Below, in pieces: positions 1-11,092 of a DNA stretch of 28,833 bases. Below the pieces are notes generated by a model that had not been told where the DNA came from, made no database searches, and saw only the letters and a program-made list of their open reading frames with translations. The stretch spans positions 1 to 28,833 of the forward strand of contig JAQGBZ010000589.1 of NCBI GenBank assembly GCA_034687125.1, read 5' to 3'. Positions within the stretch are counted from its first letter, which is position 1. Every line of letters starts with the position of its first letter. A program made the position numbers and the translations under genes. The DNA comes from Neelides folsomi (lineage: Eukaryota; Arthropoda; Collembola; Neelipleona; Neelidae).

Positions 1-1195
1 TCGAAAACACAAGAGATATTCATAAGAGAAAAATTAAATAAACGCCCTGTCCAAATCCAGAGCATAGTCCCCTGTATGGTATGCTATTATACCATATATA
101 TATAGATAGATAGATAGATAATAGAAAATGTCTGTATGAAATGAAATATGAAATTTATATGAAAATTTCTTTAAATCTATTTTAAACAAAACAAACTATA
201 AACATTTTTGTGCAGTGCTATAAGTTAAGAGCCTGTGTCTCACTTTAATTGCGTTACTCAAATAATTATTGATTTTTATTATTTTATTTTGACTCGATTG
301 TTTTAACCATATAATTTAAAAACAATGTTTATTTGGTTAAATTGGTTTCTAAAAATTTACAATTAATTTTAATGCTTTTACCTTTTATTAGCATTACTAT
401 CGTTTAAATTACATTTAAATATACATATATTATTTGTATATAAGTAAAGATATAACTTATTGAATTTGTTTGATATTAGATAATTTGCATCCATTTAGGA
501 TTTTTCCCTTTTATTAATTTTGTAAATAAGCGGATAAATCTCGATAGCTCTACCATATATTTTATTTTCCAGAATTTAATTATATTTTTAATCAGATTTA
601 CTTCGTGTTTAAAGATGAAAGATATAACGAAAAAGGAGCTAAAAGTGCGAATTGATAATCGTATCATTCAATGTTCATGGTATTTAAATTATTTACATTG
701 CAAATATGACTTTATGGATTAAGAGAGGATGAACATAAAAAGATAATATGAGAAATCTTTACACAATTTGCAATGATATTTCAAAATAAATATGATATTT
801 ACGTATATGCAGCTATATATTATATATATATAATGGTAAGATGAGTATCTAATAACAATATTTAAAATAAACATTAATATCAATTTTATGATGTGAAATG
901 AAATGATTAATAGGTGTTTATGGTGTCTCACGTCCGCTCGTGTCAATTTCACCTTAATCCTTATCTTTTATGCAAATATACAATACATATACGAGTATTT
1001 GTAGTCGCTTTCTGTTAACATTTTTGATTTCATCCATTGACTAAATATTGTACTTATTGTTAGTTCATTTCATAACCAATGTTATATCATAATACCCTGA
1101 CTAAAATTTGATTTTTAAATAATTTTTAATAAATAACCCAAGTTTTCGAATTGACCCAACATTTAAAAATTCATTAAATACGAGGAAACAAGAAA
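1..1195. other. AT-rich region without a recognised gene
   Basis: No coding exon with support was found. The ORFs here are short, rich in Ile, Phe, Lys and Asn, and resemble translated AT-rich noise. There is a short TAGA microsatellite at about 102-121, beside a small palindrome (TATGGTAT / ATACCATA, about 75-96). The right end presumably holds the promoter and 5' leader of the PHR gene that starts at 1196, but no clear TATA box was identified. Confidence 0.6.
102..121. repeat. TAGA tetranucleotide microsatellite
   Basis: About four to five tandem copies of TAGA follow a run of TA dinucleotides. It is a simple-sequence repeat and is probably length-polymorphic. Confidence 0.85.
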
Positions 1196-2268
1196 ATGAA
1201 CAAAATCGACACTTCTTCATTAAATCTTGAAACTATTGAAGAATGGTCCGAGGATTCAGGGAAAGATGAAAACGTTTACACAGTGAAGAGATTGGGGAAA
1301 TTGTCACTGGAACTTTGGGATTATTCAGGAATTCACTACTCAAATACGTATGTTAACACATTTTTAATTGCCCATTAAATCGACATTTATTTATGTAAAA
1401 TCTATTAATTGTTAATGACAATTTCCCAGAAAAATTACTATCTTTAAGTATATGAATTTGTCAGGGAAATTCAAAACTCGGTTAGTTTGCTATGTGAAAT
1501 AGGGAATATTTATTAATAACTATGTAATACAAATAATTAATGCTATAATTTAAAGTTTCAGAGTGAGTAAAAACATATCTTTAATAAGCGTCGGGTTCTT
1601 TGGTCCTGGGAACGAAGAAGCAGCAATGTACAATGTGAACCTCATTTTGGAAAAATTCCAAAACAAAGAAGAAATTGCTTGCCATTCAGCGAAAGTCAAA
1701 GCCAAACCAGATCAAATATTTTATGTAGATTTTGGTGGAGAATCTGCGAATCTGCAAAGTGGAATTTGGTACACTCTGAAATTCCGTTTAAATGTAACTG
1801 AAACATTAATTTAATCAAGCAATTAAATAAAAAAAGCAAATACCATATACATAATTTTGAGCCTATGTTGAGAATTAATTTTTCTGTCATTGTTAAATTT
1901 AAATTAGTATTTTTAATGTTCTAAATGTTAAATTTTATTTTTACTCGTTTTTATATAAACCATTTTCTTTTCATTTTAATAATTTAATTTATGATTGGCT
2001 AAAACAAATTTTTGTCGGAATAACTATTATTTATGCTTACTAATCAATTATTAATCGAGATTATTATTTGTATGAATTTTTATTATTTATATATGAATTT
2101 ATTAAAAAATGCTAATAAATCTCAACTGTTACTATTTCTTTAAAGGGTCCGTCGACATTACGAAGCGAAGAATGTGAAAGATTTACATTTTGTTCTGAAG
2201 GAGATGTCGAATTTGACTTTTTCATCGGTTCACAGCAAATGCCCACAATGACTTTTAAATTACTTTAA
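1196..2268 (+). CDS. Small stand-alone PHR-domain protein, 3 exons
   Basis: Exons 1196-1347, 1562-1793 and 2146-2268 join in frame to a 168-residue protein; donors are GTATGT and GTAACT, acceptors TTTCAG and TAAAG. From about residue 30 it reads as a PHR domain, the C-terminal beta-sandwich of BTBD1/2/3/6 proteins and of MYCBP2/Highwire. Visible landmarks are WDYSG near the start, ISLISVGFFGPG in the middle, GIWYTLKFRLNGPS, and an ending of the type RSEECERFTF...MPTMTF. In relatives this domain helps a ubiquitin ligase bind its target. Here only about 30 acidic, polar residues precede it, so the BTB and BACK domains that normally come first are absent, and none was seen in the 1.2 kb upstream. 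It may be a truncated BTBD-like copy or a genuine single-domain protein. The reading frame is intact. The family call is from pattern memory. Confidence 0.8.
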
Positions 2269-2683
2269 GTTAAACTAAAACCTCAAAAATATGCAAAGAA
2301 TATATCTTTTGTTTAAAATATTTGTATTGTTCAAAAATATATCTTCTGGGTGAAAATTATCTCTATAAATAAATTGAGGAAAACCAGGCTTTAGAAAATA
2401 TTTAGAATTTAAAAAGACATTTTATTATTATCCTCTAATATATTAAAAATATATTAGAGGATAATAGAATAAATAATGACGTATATTGTCATTAGGATAA
2501 CTCCCATTTTTCCAGTCTCCAAACTTTGGAAAATAAAAGTTTTTTTAGATAAATATATTTTTCTCATTTCCGCTTAAATGGTAAAAGATTACATTACCTA
2601 TACCTACTATATGTACATTATCAATTCTTATAAATATAAATTTAGGGAAAGAAAGTTGAAGTTTATGCCTAATGGGATATATA
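2269..2683. other. Intergenic spacer with a strong hairpin
   Basis: AT-rich spacer downstream of the PHR gene. It holds an AAATAAA poly(A)-signal-like site near 2366 and the perfect hairpin at 2426-2466. No coding exon was recognised. Confidence 0.55.
2426..2466. repeat. Perfect 19-bp inverted repeat, 3-nt loop
   Basis: The left arm 2426-2444 (TATTATCCTCTAATATATT) and right arm 2448-2466 are exact reverse complements separated by AAA. The hairpin lies about 160 nt after the PHR stop codon. It could be a cruciform-prone palindrome, part of the 3' untranslated region, or a mobile-element footprint. The sequence does not decide between these. Confidence 0.9.
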
Positions 2684-3696
2684 ATGGTGAGATATCGATC
2701 TGCGCCTTCCACATTGAGTTCTGTCCAAGACATTTCCTCAAATTCGTCAGGTGAGAGATCCGTTGCTCCGGCGACGTCGCCCGCTCTCCTCTTCACTTTT
2801 ACAAAATTCTCACAAGAGATTCATCAGGTGGGCGTCACAAACAACGCATTAAGAATTTTTATTAACTTCTATTCTTTAACTTTATTATACTTTATTATAT
2901 TGTATATTTTATGTATTATTTCGTTATTCTTAAAAGGCGTTTCTCTGTAAACATATTTAAATTGAGAATTGTTTGGGGATTTTCAAAAAATGAAATTGTG
3001 AAGAGTTGAATTAATTTGTGGGAAACTTGATTAATTTTTTGGTTAATTGGCGTTAATTAATTAACGAAACATTTTTATTAAAAACCGAGCTGTCATTTAT
3101 TACACGGGTTAGAGGCGGATTTTTAAGTCTAGGTTTCAAATGGCCAATAATAGTAGTGAGGCCAGTAGGTGCGACATGACAAAGGCTGAAATTTTATAAA
3201 GGTAGATTCATATTCAGCTATTTAGACATCTTTTAATTTGTAATGTTTATTATAGAATTTTGATTTTCCAATTTCAATATTTTAAAATATTTAAATAACA
3301 TAATTACTAATTAAAATAAAATATTTTTATTTAGCAATGGCAAGGAGGCGTATTAGTGAAGGGAATCTAGGAAGAGCTTCGAGAAATTGCTGGGACCAAA
3401 CTGAAATGAATGAAGAAGGAACTCTATTGAATCGAATTCTCGTTCTCGTTGTTCTTCCACAGCGTCAGGGCACGACGTCGTTCACGATCCTTTCGCTCAT
3501 CTTGAAGGAGAACTCGGCTGTTGAAGTCCAAGCTGTGTATTTGGCCCGTCCTTTAGCCACTAACTCGGAAGAGATGAGCTTGAGGAGAATTCGGGTTCCG
3601 CAGATATTGAGAAACGCCGCAGCCGAAGTCACGGACCAAATTCGTCAAAGAGCGGGGAGAAGAGGTATGGGGAACTGTGGGAGATCCGTTAGATGA
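2684..3696 (+). CDS. Uncertain two-exon gene, function unknown
   Basis: Two GC-rich islands in AT-rich surroundings. Exon 1 from ATG 2684 (an in-frame ATG at 2672 is also possible) has a strong donor CAG|GTGAGA after 2750 and a second donor CAG|GTGGGC after 2828, in the same phase. The acceptor TTTAG|CA before 3335 restores the frame into a 119-codon open frame (3337-3696) that begins MARRRISEGN and ends in an Arg/Gly-rich stretch (RQRAGRRGMGN). The shorter splice gives about 142 residues, basic at both ends with a hydrophobic middle (ILVLVVLPQ). I recognise no domain. The opposite strand also has an open stretch over exon 1 (2545-2796), so strand choice rests on the splice sites. It could also be a non-coding or decayed locus. 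Confidence 0.35.
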
Positions 3697-4434
3697 AAAT
3701 CATAGCAAAACAATTTTTGTATGGTATTACCATTTATTGATATATTAAGTTGATTATTTTTTTGATATTAAAATAACACAATATTAATAATTATAGTATA
3801 AATATTAAAAATTAATAAAATAATAATAGCATTACAAAAATTATAAAAAACGAGCTAATAAAATCATTGATTTGATAAGGTTTAAAATTTAAATTTAATT
3901 ACTTAATTTTTTTAAACAAATTTGATTGTAAATTTTAATACATAATTATTAAAAATGATGATATTTTTTCGCATTCGCATTACATATTCGCATACAATTC
4001 GAATCAAACGGACCATTGCATTGATTGAACCCCTTAGCCCCATCCCATTCCCATTTAATGTATAGCGGTATAGCACGAAGAAGATTGAGCTAAATAAAAG
4101 GTCGACCACATTCAAATTTGCTTCCCTATACTTATTCATCTTTTTCGTTTTAATTTATTTTCCGATTTATTTTATCAGATTTAAATTATTTTAATAAGAT
4201 GACATCTAATTAAATTTTGCTTGTTAAAACGGTAAAATACTATTTATCAAATAGAACAATAAAAATCAACAAGTCAGTCATTTTTAGTACTTTATTGCCA
4301 ATCATTATAAAGAAGGTAAAATCAACAATTTTTCTTATAAATATACCATCATTTGTGAAAACAATTTTAGAAAAGTTTTGCTAATAATATATTTAATTAA
4401 AATGCATTTAAAATCATTTTTAATTAAAGGTTAA
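3697..4434. other. AT-rich spacer, no gene seen
   Basis: Low-complexity AT-rich sequence. A 75-codon reverse-strand ORF at 3912-4139 has no recognisable motif and no splice context. The right end is presumably the leader of the HEN1 gene. Confidence 0.5.
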
Positions 4435-6049
4435 ATGAGTGAGTCTAAAGAAGCTGAAATGACTGAAACTGAAAAAACCGATAGTGCAATCAAAGTGGAA
4501 AAGAATGAAGAAGTTGACGAAGAAGCAAAAGTTGAAATTTCATTTTTTCCTCCAGTTTACGTCCAAAGATACAATCGTGTCTCGAGGACTTTAGAAAATC
4601 TTATTGCTTCCGAAAAGGAAAAATTCAATTCAGAAGAGACTTTTACAATCATGGAAGTTGGATGTGCAGAGATGAATTTGACAGTTCATTTGAAGACGAT
4701 TCCCGGACTGGAAAAGATTATATTTCTTGACATTGATGAAGATTTACTCAAATACGTAATTATTATTAAATAATAATTAAATTAACATATAAATTATGTT
4801 ATTGAAAAATATATTATTTTACATAATATAACTGTACAATGAAACAATAATCCTTTAATTAAAATATCCATTTTAATATTTAATAGCACAAAACGAATGC
4901 AGCTCCATTTCCCACCGAACGTTTACGACCTCGGAAAACTCCATTAAAAACGGAGATTTATGCTGGATGCATAACGAAATGCGATGAGGAAATTTTTAAT
5001 GTCATTCCCAAACTGAAGGGAGTGATTGGAATTGAAATCATTGAACATCTCCACTCGGATATTTTAACCGGATTTGTACGGACGATATTTGGACTTTTGT
5101 GTCCATCGATTGTCATTTTGACAACGCCAAATTCTGAATTTAATTGCGTTTTCAATCTTGCCCCTGGGAAATTTCGCCATTGGGATCACAAGTTTGAATG
5201 GACAAGAAAAGAATTTGAAGATTGGTGTTCGAGAATTTGTTCTGATTTTCCTCAATATCAATTTACCACTGAGGGGATTGGAGAAGGAAAACCAGAAACT
5301 AAAGTTTATGGTACTGTATCTCAAATGGTGATTTTTACTCATCGGGAAGGACTCATTGTTCCTGAAGAATCATCAAGAATTGAAAAATATTCTGGTAAAT
5401 TGAAATTGTGTTTTAACTATTTAAACACTGACGAGATTCTTTAATGGAATTATTATAGTGTATAATGGCCATTTGATTTAAGATTACATAATAATATTTT
5501 GATGTTTGATTTCTATTTTCAATAGATATTTTACAAAAAGACTGCTACAAATTAATTGACGAATACAACTATCCTTTTCACATTGACACTATGACAAGAG
5601 CTGAGAAGATTTTAAAAGAATTTACCTATTTCGCTAACAGCTACTTAATTACCAATCAAGAGTTGTACATTGTGTATGAGGAGTCGAATGGAGTGTTTTG
5701 TGATGTAATTGAGTTTGGTGTTGAAGAAGCTTGTAAGATTTACAAAATGCCCGAAGGAGTTACTCATAATGAACTCAGGTATATTTATCAATTATATTTA
5801 TTTATATATTTATTTAACTAAAATATTAAAATCGACACTTAAATGACATTTGACTTATTGACTTGCATATATTTAATTTTTAGAGAAGCGCTTGAAGCGA
5901 AATACACATTCAAAGAGAACCAATCAAATGAATCCGTTATTGTAATTCCAATACCATATTCGTCTGATGAAATTGAACCTGAAGATGACATGCCGAATAT
6001 AACCAAAACTAATTTAAATCAGGATATCATTGAAGAGTGCTGGGATTAA
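4435..6049 (+). CDS. HENMT1: HEN1 small-RNA 2'-O-methyltransferase, 4 exons
   Basis: Exons 4435-4755, 4887-5394, 5526-5778 and 5884-6049 join in frame to 415 residues, close to the roughly 390 of animal HENMT1. Animal HEN1 transfers methyl from S-adenosylmethionine to the 2'-OH of the 3' end of piRNAs, and in insects of Ago2-bound siRNAs, protecting them from tailing and decay. Residues 1-35 are acidic and Lys-rich. The family hallmark FFPPVYVQRY is at about 37-46, and SAM motif I reads MEVGCAEMN at 73-81. The Mg2+-binding EIIEH motif is intact (E157, E160, H161), followed by TTPNSEFN, then H208 in DHKFEWTR as the fourth metal ligand. All catalytic landmarks are present, so the enzyme should be active. 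A tail of about 140 residues after the catalytic core has a negatively charged end. The start chosen is the first ATG of the frame. Confidence 0.95.
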
Positions 6050-6534
6050 ATTTAATTTATAAATTCCTTATAAATAATCTTTATTTTTCTATTCAATTTA
6101 TATAAATCATTATTAATTTGTGATTTGAGACTAATCATATTTATTAGATCCTAAAGTTATTTAATTGTTTTTGTTATACTTTAACTACGTTATAATTGAT
6201 TATTAAATTATTATACTATTTATCATTATTATCAGTATGATTTAACATTAATATTTTTGTTAGTACATTTCATTACGTAAAGGCAATAAATAAAAGAATA
6301 AAAAAATTCAATTTTTGCTAAGATATTTATTCATTCTTCAAGTAATAAATAAATAAAGGAATTCATTTACAAAAAAATTGAGGGGTAAAAAATCCTTACT
6401 AATTATTAATTGTATAAGTATAAGTCAATTGTATAAGTTAAAGTATAATTGAGGATATTGAATAAAAGCAAAGGTCATTTTTAAATGGTCTTTATAAATG
6501 GTCGTCGTTATAGAAAGATGAGAAAATAATTATT
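6050..6534. other. Spacer after HEN1
   Basis: AT-rich and without a recognised exon. An AATAAATAAAA run near 6285 could be the poly(A) signal of HEN1. Confidence 0.5.
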
Positions 6535-6731
6535 ATGCGAGGCTAAAGAGGGCGATGTTCAAAATGCAGCGAATTTGTTGGGTCGACGATCCATACGTAT
6601 GATATAGGGAATTCCCCTTTGGAGCTTCGACTCGACGGCTTTATTTGAGAATGCTCTGCGACTAAAGAAGATTCATCAAATTGAGCGTTTGGGAAATTGT
6701 TTGGTCAGGTCGGCGACAAGTTCAACAATAG
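6535..6731 (+). other. Possible 5' untranslated exon of the phosphatase gene
   Basis: A GC-richer island of about 200 bp in AT-rich DNA ends with a donor-like ATAG|GTAACT at 6731/6732. The next acceptor downstream on this strand lies just before the phosphatase start (AAAG at 7522). If joined, the frame ending in SATSSTI would run into the phosphatase ATG in phase, but a TAG at about 6605 closes that frame and no in-frame ATG follows it. It is therefore more likely untranslated than coding. It could also be a relic of another gene. Confidence 0.35.
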
Positions 6732-7524
6732 GTAACTTGTCATTAATCTTAATTGCTTTTTAATATCAAGCCCAATTTTGCGATTTTAAACCATAATTTT
6801 AAACCATTCTGTAATTTGGGAACTTTTTATTTAATCATTTTTAATTCCAATTCGAATTCACACCAAATTACCATTTTCTCCATTTCTCATTTCATAACTC
6901 GCCATGTTTTTTATTCTATCTGAATAAATTCTAAGAAATTAATTTATTTTTAACTAGATTAATTAGAATACATTTTATTAAATAGTTCTATTTGGTATGT
7001 ACAAAAGAATTATAACTAATCTTTTAATTCATTTAAAAAAGTGAACGGTAAGAATATTAATAATTTTCTTATTTAGGAAACTTTATTTGAATTAACATTA
7101 AAGTATAGAAAATAAAAATTTCAATTTAATTTAAAACAACACATATTATATTTAGACAAATGAATGTCAAATTAAGCTATGAGTTGGATAATTAATTGTC
7201 GATATACTAACTCTTTAAATAGTATTTAATATAATTTTAATTTACTTTAAATTCTGCATTCTTAATTTCAACTTATGTTTAGTGAAAGTATGAATTAATA
7301 AAATATCTAATTATTATATAATAAATACAAAACTAACTTTTATTAAAAGGTTAATTTTTACAAATCTTATATTTAATTCTTTATTTCCCAATATATGAAC
7401 AATATTTTATTTAATAAATAAAAATTGGAACTTTTTTTGAATATTAAGTAATCGTGTATTCTTTCTCATTTTGACAATTGTGTTAACAAAATAACTTAAA
7501 ATTAAACTTTTATTTATTAAAGGT
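6732..7524. other. AT-rich stretch before the phosphatase, probable intron
   Basis: Very AT-rich, with no exon recognised. If the 6535-6731 island is a leader exon, this is the first intron of the phosphatase gene. It ends at the acceptor TTATTAAAG (7522), two bases before the start codon. Confidence 0.4.
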
Positions 7525-10500
7525 ATGGATTTGGTAAAGTTGGTTAAAGAATACGACGAATATCGAATCACAGCTCATTTTAGTCTTGGAAATCGGGACT
7601 ATTATGAGGATGAATACGTGATTCATCGAAATAAAAAGAATCTGACATTCTTCGGCATCTTCGATGGTCACGGTGGAAAAGAAGCAGCACAACACGCCAA
7701 AGACAATTTGTTTAAGAAAATTCTTTCCAATCTCCACATAGACATCCGGGATGACGTGTACGACGATGACGATTATTCCTTCATGGAAGCAATTAAAAAA
7801 GGATTCCAAGACACCCAAGAATCAATGTGGGATGTAATTCGTAAGTTAGCAATAATATGTTTTACAAACATATTTTATAGTTTTCACAAACTTAAATAAT
7901 TAACTATTAATTAATCGATCCTAAACTATTAATTAACTAATTGCATATCTACTAAATGTCAGAATGATTAACAATTTTTTAAAATATGACATTTACGTTT
8001 GCAGACAAGTGGGATAGAGGAAGCCGAGATTTGCCATCGACATCTGGAACCACCGCAAGTATTGCCATTCTCCGATGTGACAGAATAAATGGAAAGAATT
8101 TGTACAAGATTTATATTGGCCATGTCGGAGACACCAAAATCATTATGGTCAAGGAAGATCATGGAACACAATGTTGGACTGGACTTGAACTCACCACGGA
8201 CCACTCACCTAGAGATCCCACTGAAAGACAGAGGATTTTGGAAATGGGTGGAGATGTTCATCAAAACGGTCGGGTGATTTGGCGTAGACCTAAAATTAAT
8301 CACGGATCAACCAGAAAAAACTGCGAACTTCCTCTTGAAGCCACCGAACCCATTCCTTTCTTGAGTGTTTCTCGAGCTCTTGGTAAAATCATAATATATT
8401 ATAATACAAATGTAGATAAATATTATGATTAACTATTTTATACATAGTTCTTAATTTTAAATAGTTTAATTATGAAATCCTCGATTATCAAATATTTAAA
8501 TTTTATATTTTAAATAATTAAATTTAATAGAATAATTAATTGTTTTATTATAGGCGATTTATGGAGCTATTGCCCTAAGACCGATGATTATTTCGTTTCT
8601 CCAATTCCCGACGTCTCTGTAATGGAATTGGATTTTGCCGTACACAAGTGTCTCATTCTTGGAACGGACGGTCTTTGGAACGTTGTGAATGTTCAGGAAG
8701 CCACCGACACTTGCAAGATATCTTCCAATCTCAATTACCTTCGCAAGTTAAAACCTGAATTAAAAATGCGGGATGTAGAAATCGTCCCAGCATATCGCTT
8801 AGTTATTGAAGCATTGAAAAACATTAAATTAAAGAAGATCAGAGCTGACAACATCACAGCAGTGACGATCGAATTCAAATTTGCTGAAATGGAAGAAAAT
8901 CTGGCCAATTCTGACACTCAGTTGGTTCCTCAAGTTTCAACAGCACCACAGACAACATTTATTAAACCATACCCAAGACCATTAAAGAAACCCACAAGGA
9001 TTTCTCCAGGCCCAGAACCTTTGAAGACTGAAATTCTGGATGAAGATGAAATCAAAGAAGTCGAGACAAGGAGGAAATCTCCAAGTTTGCTTCGACCTGC
9101 GATTCTAATTCTGCCCAGTTCAATTGAAAGAACGAGACAAATGAACAACCAAGTGATGGTCAATGGGACAAGTGGAATGAATGAAAGTTTTGAAAGGAAA
9201 AGAGGTCGACCGCGTGGAATTAAAAAATTTCATGTGGGAAATGATGAAAGCCAGGTTGATCCGTTGAGAGAATCACCACCAAGAGGACGAGGCAGGCCCA
9301 AGAAAGCATTTAGTGTAATAATCTAAGCTATATAATATTAATGGAATTTTTCATATTAATTATTTTTCATATATTTATATCAAAATGGAGATTTTTATTA
9401 ATTTAATTCTCTTCATAGGAATCGGATGTTCACTCATTGTTAGAAAGTGACACGAGTGAACACGAATTGCAGATTGATGAATCTGCAAAAAATGCTGATG
9501 TCCCGAAGAAGAAGCGCGGAAGGCCATCCAAACACAATGTGACTATTAATGATGTACAACATGATTCTGAAACTGACACTTCTGAAGTTACCTTCCAAAT
9601 GGACAATCATTCAAAATTGAAGGTAAAAAAACGTGGGCGACCGCCAAAATCCATTGAGATCGCAAATGACTCGGACTCAAATCAATCGGACTCTCTTTTA
9701 AAGAAAAAGCGTGGTCGACCTTCCAAATCTAAAGAGCCAGATTCTGAATTTTCTCATGACCCGGTGAACATAAAGAAAAAACGCGGACGTCCTTCAAAAA
9801 GCAAGGAATTTTCGGGTGAGACAACTGACTTTGAGACAAGCATTTTGGAATCAGAAGGAGAAACTTCAATGAAGAAACGCGGAAGACCCAAGAAGAATAA
9901 AGAAATTAATGAAAGAGAAGTTAAAAATGAGAATTCTGAAGATTCTGAAAAGTTTTCTTCTGAAGATGAATACGGAGTTCCTACAAAGAAACGCGGGCGT
10001 CCGAAGAAAGACAAAACCAATAATTCTGCTAATAATGATGTTTCTGAAAGTGAATCTAACATAAGTTTGACTAAGAAGAAAAGAGGACGACCTTCAAACA
10101 AAAGTATTTTGGCTGCTGGTGGTTCAATTCGAACTTCAGAAGGGAAAAAGAAACGTGGTCGACCTTCAAAGGCCAATTTGGAAAGTGAAGGAATAGATGT
10201 TTATGCATTTTCTGAAGAAGAAATTGAAATCCCGAAGAAAAAACGTGGTCGACCATCTAATAAGATCAAAAGGGGGCCGGGCAGACCTCCGAAATGTAAG
10301 GATCAAAATGAAATTGGAACTGAAGAGAAATATAATGAAAATTTCGGAACTCAATCACATGAAGTTAACCATAAATACTCCGTTGAACCAATTTATAAAA
10401 TTTCTTTGAATATAATTCCTAAGAAAAGAGGACGACCAATGAAAATGAAAGATAATGGGAAGGAGAAGGAAAATGAAGAGCAGGAAGAAGAAACCGAAAC

Positions 10501-11092
10501 TGAGGAAATCAATCCACTCGATATTTCCATCAGTGGGAAAAGACAAAGAAAGCCACCATTGAAGTTTAAAGAATTTTCTGATTGGGGAATCAGCTCAGAC
10601 AATGACTCACCTCTTCATAAAGATCAAGAGAATGGATTGAAAAAGAAACGCGGACGACCGGCTAAGACAAAATCCACTGAAGTCACTGAAAATGAAGAAC
10701 CTTCTGCTTCAACTTCCACTTGTGTAAATCTTGATGAAACTTTAGAAATTGTGAAGAAGAAAAGAGGAAGACCTTCAAAAGTAGCTGTAAGTTTAAAAAT
10801 GTTAATTAATTAATTATTCTCATTATGATCGATTATTTTATTGAGTGAATTTATTGAATCTAAATATCCATGTTCTTAAATATATTATTTTATTTGAATT
10901 ATTAATTAAATTGAATTTATAATTTATCTTTTTTAGAAAATGAATGATAGTATGGCCGACGAACCATTGGACGAAGACACAAACGAGATCGAGAACAACG
11001 TTGAAATTATTTCTGTCCCTGAAGAATTTCCAATTCCTTTGGAAACTCCCGAACCAAAAGAGAAATGGACAGGGGCGGAGATCCAGATTTAA
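7525..11092 (+). CDS. PPM1D/WIP1-like Ser/Thr phosphatase with 15 AT-hooks, 5 exons
   Basis: Exons 7525-7840, 8005-8382, 8554-9314, 9419-10786 and 10937-11092 join in frame at every junction to 992 residues. Residues 1 to about 340 are a PP2C/PPM domain most like PPM1D (WIP1), the metal-dependent phosphatase that switches off DNA-damage kinase signalling: YED 27-29, DGHGG 47-51, LPSTSGTTAS 115-124, HVGD with D148, VIWRRPK, SRALGDLW, DGLWN with D270, and RADN with D330. All metal-binding aspartates are present. The Pro-rich loop of human WIP1 between YMED and the DGHGG-type motif is missing. From about residue 447 to 940 the protein carries 15 AT-hooks with a GRP core, mostly KKKRGRPSK, separated by acidic Ser/Thr-rich linkers that look like CK2 targets. 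It ends in an acidic Pro/Glu tail. It is probably nuclear and bound to AT-rich DNA (inference). ATG 7525 is the first in-frame start after the acceptor. Confidence 0.92.
9180..10780 (+). repeat. AT-hook array inside the phosphatase gene
   Basis: Fifteen copies of an 8-10 residue basic motif with core RGRP or GPGRP. Two are in the third exon (near 9195 and 9282) and thirteen in the fourth (near 9508, 9627, 9702, 9775, 9871, 9987, 10075, 10147, 10232, 10270, 10423, 10640 and 10755). A degenerate basic motif (GKRQRKPPLK, near 10538) may be an eroded sixteenth. The Arg and Gly codons of the core differ between copies (CGC GGA AGG, CGT GGG CGA, AGA GGA CGA, CGC GGG CGT), while the peptide stays nearly constant. 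This suggests old copies kept by selection on the protein, not a recent DNA duplication. Confidence 0.9.

Noticed and set aside
476..667. Reverse-strand ORF of 63 codons
   Set aside because: Low-complexity, no family resemblance, in an AT-rich region with no coding-like GC rise.
719..952. Reverse-strand ORF of 77 codons, rich in Ile and Tyr
   Set aside because: Composition matches translated AT-rich noise; no motif and no splice context.
2545..2796. Reverse-strand frame (KRRAGDVAGATDLSPDEFEEM) opposite the uncertain gene
   Set aside because: The peptide looks plausible, but no good donor or acceptor was found on that strand, whereas the plus strand has a strong CAG|GTGAGA donor. Kept as an alternative only.
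3912..4139. Reverse-strand ORF of 75 codons
   Set aside because: No recognisable domain and no partner exon; likely chance.
9754..10354. Several reverse-strand ORFs opposite the AT-hooks
   Set aside because: They arise because the repeated basic codons read as FGRPRFF on the other strand; they are shadows of the phosphatase tail.
4435..11092. Idea that HEN1 and the phosphatase form a functional cluster
   Set aside because: They are separated by about 1.5 kb with no shared promoter visible, and no known pathway links them; ordinary neighbours is the simpler reading.
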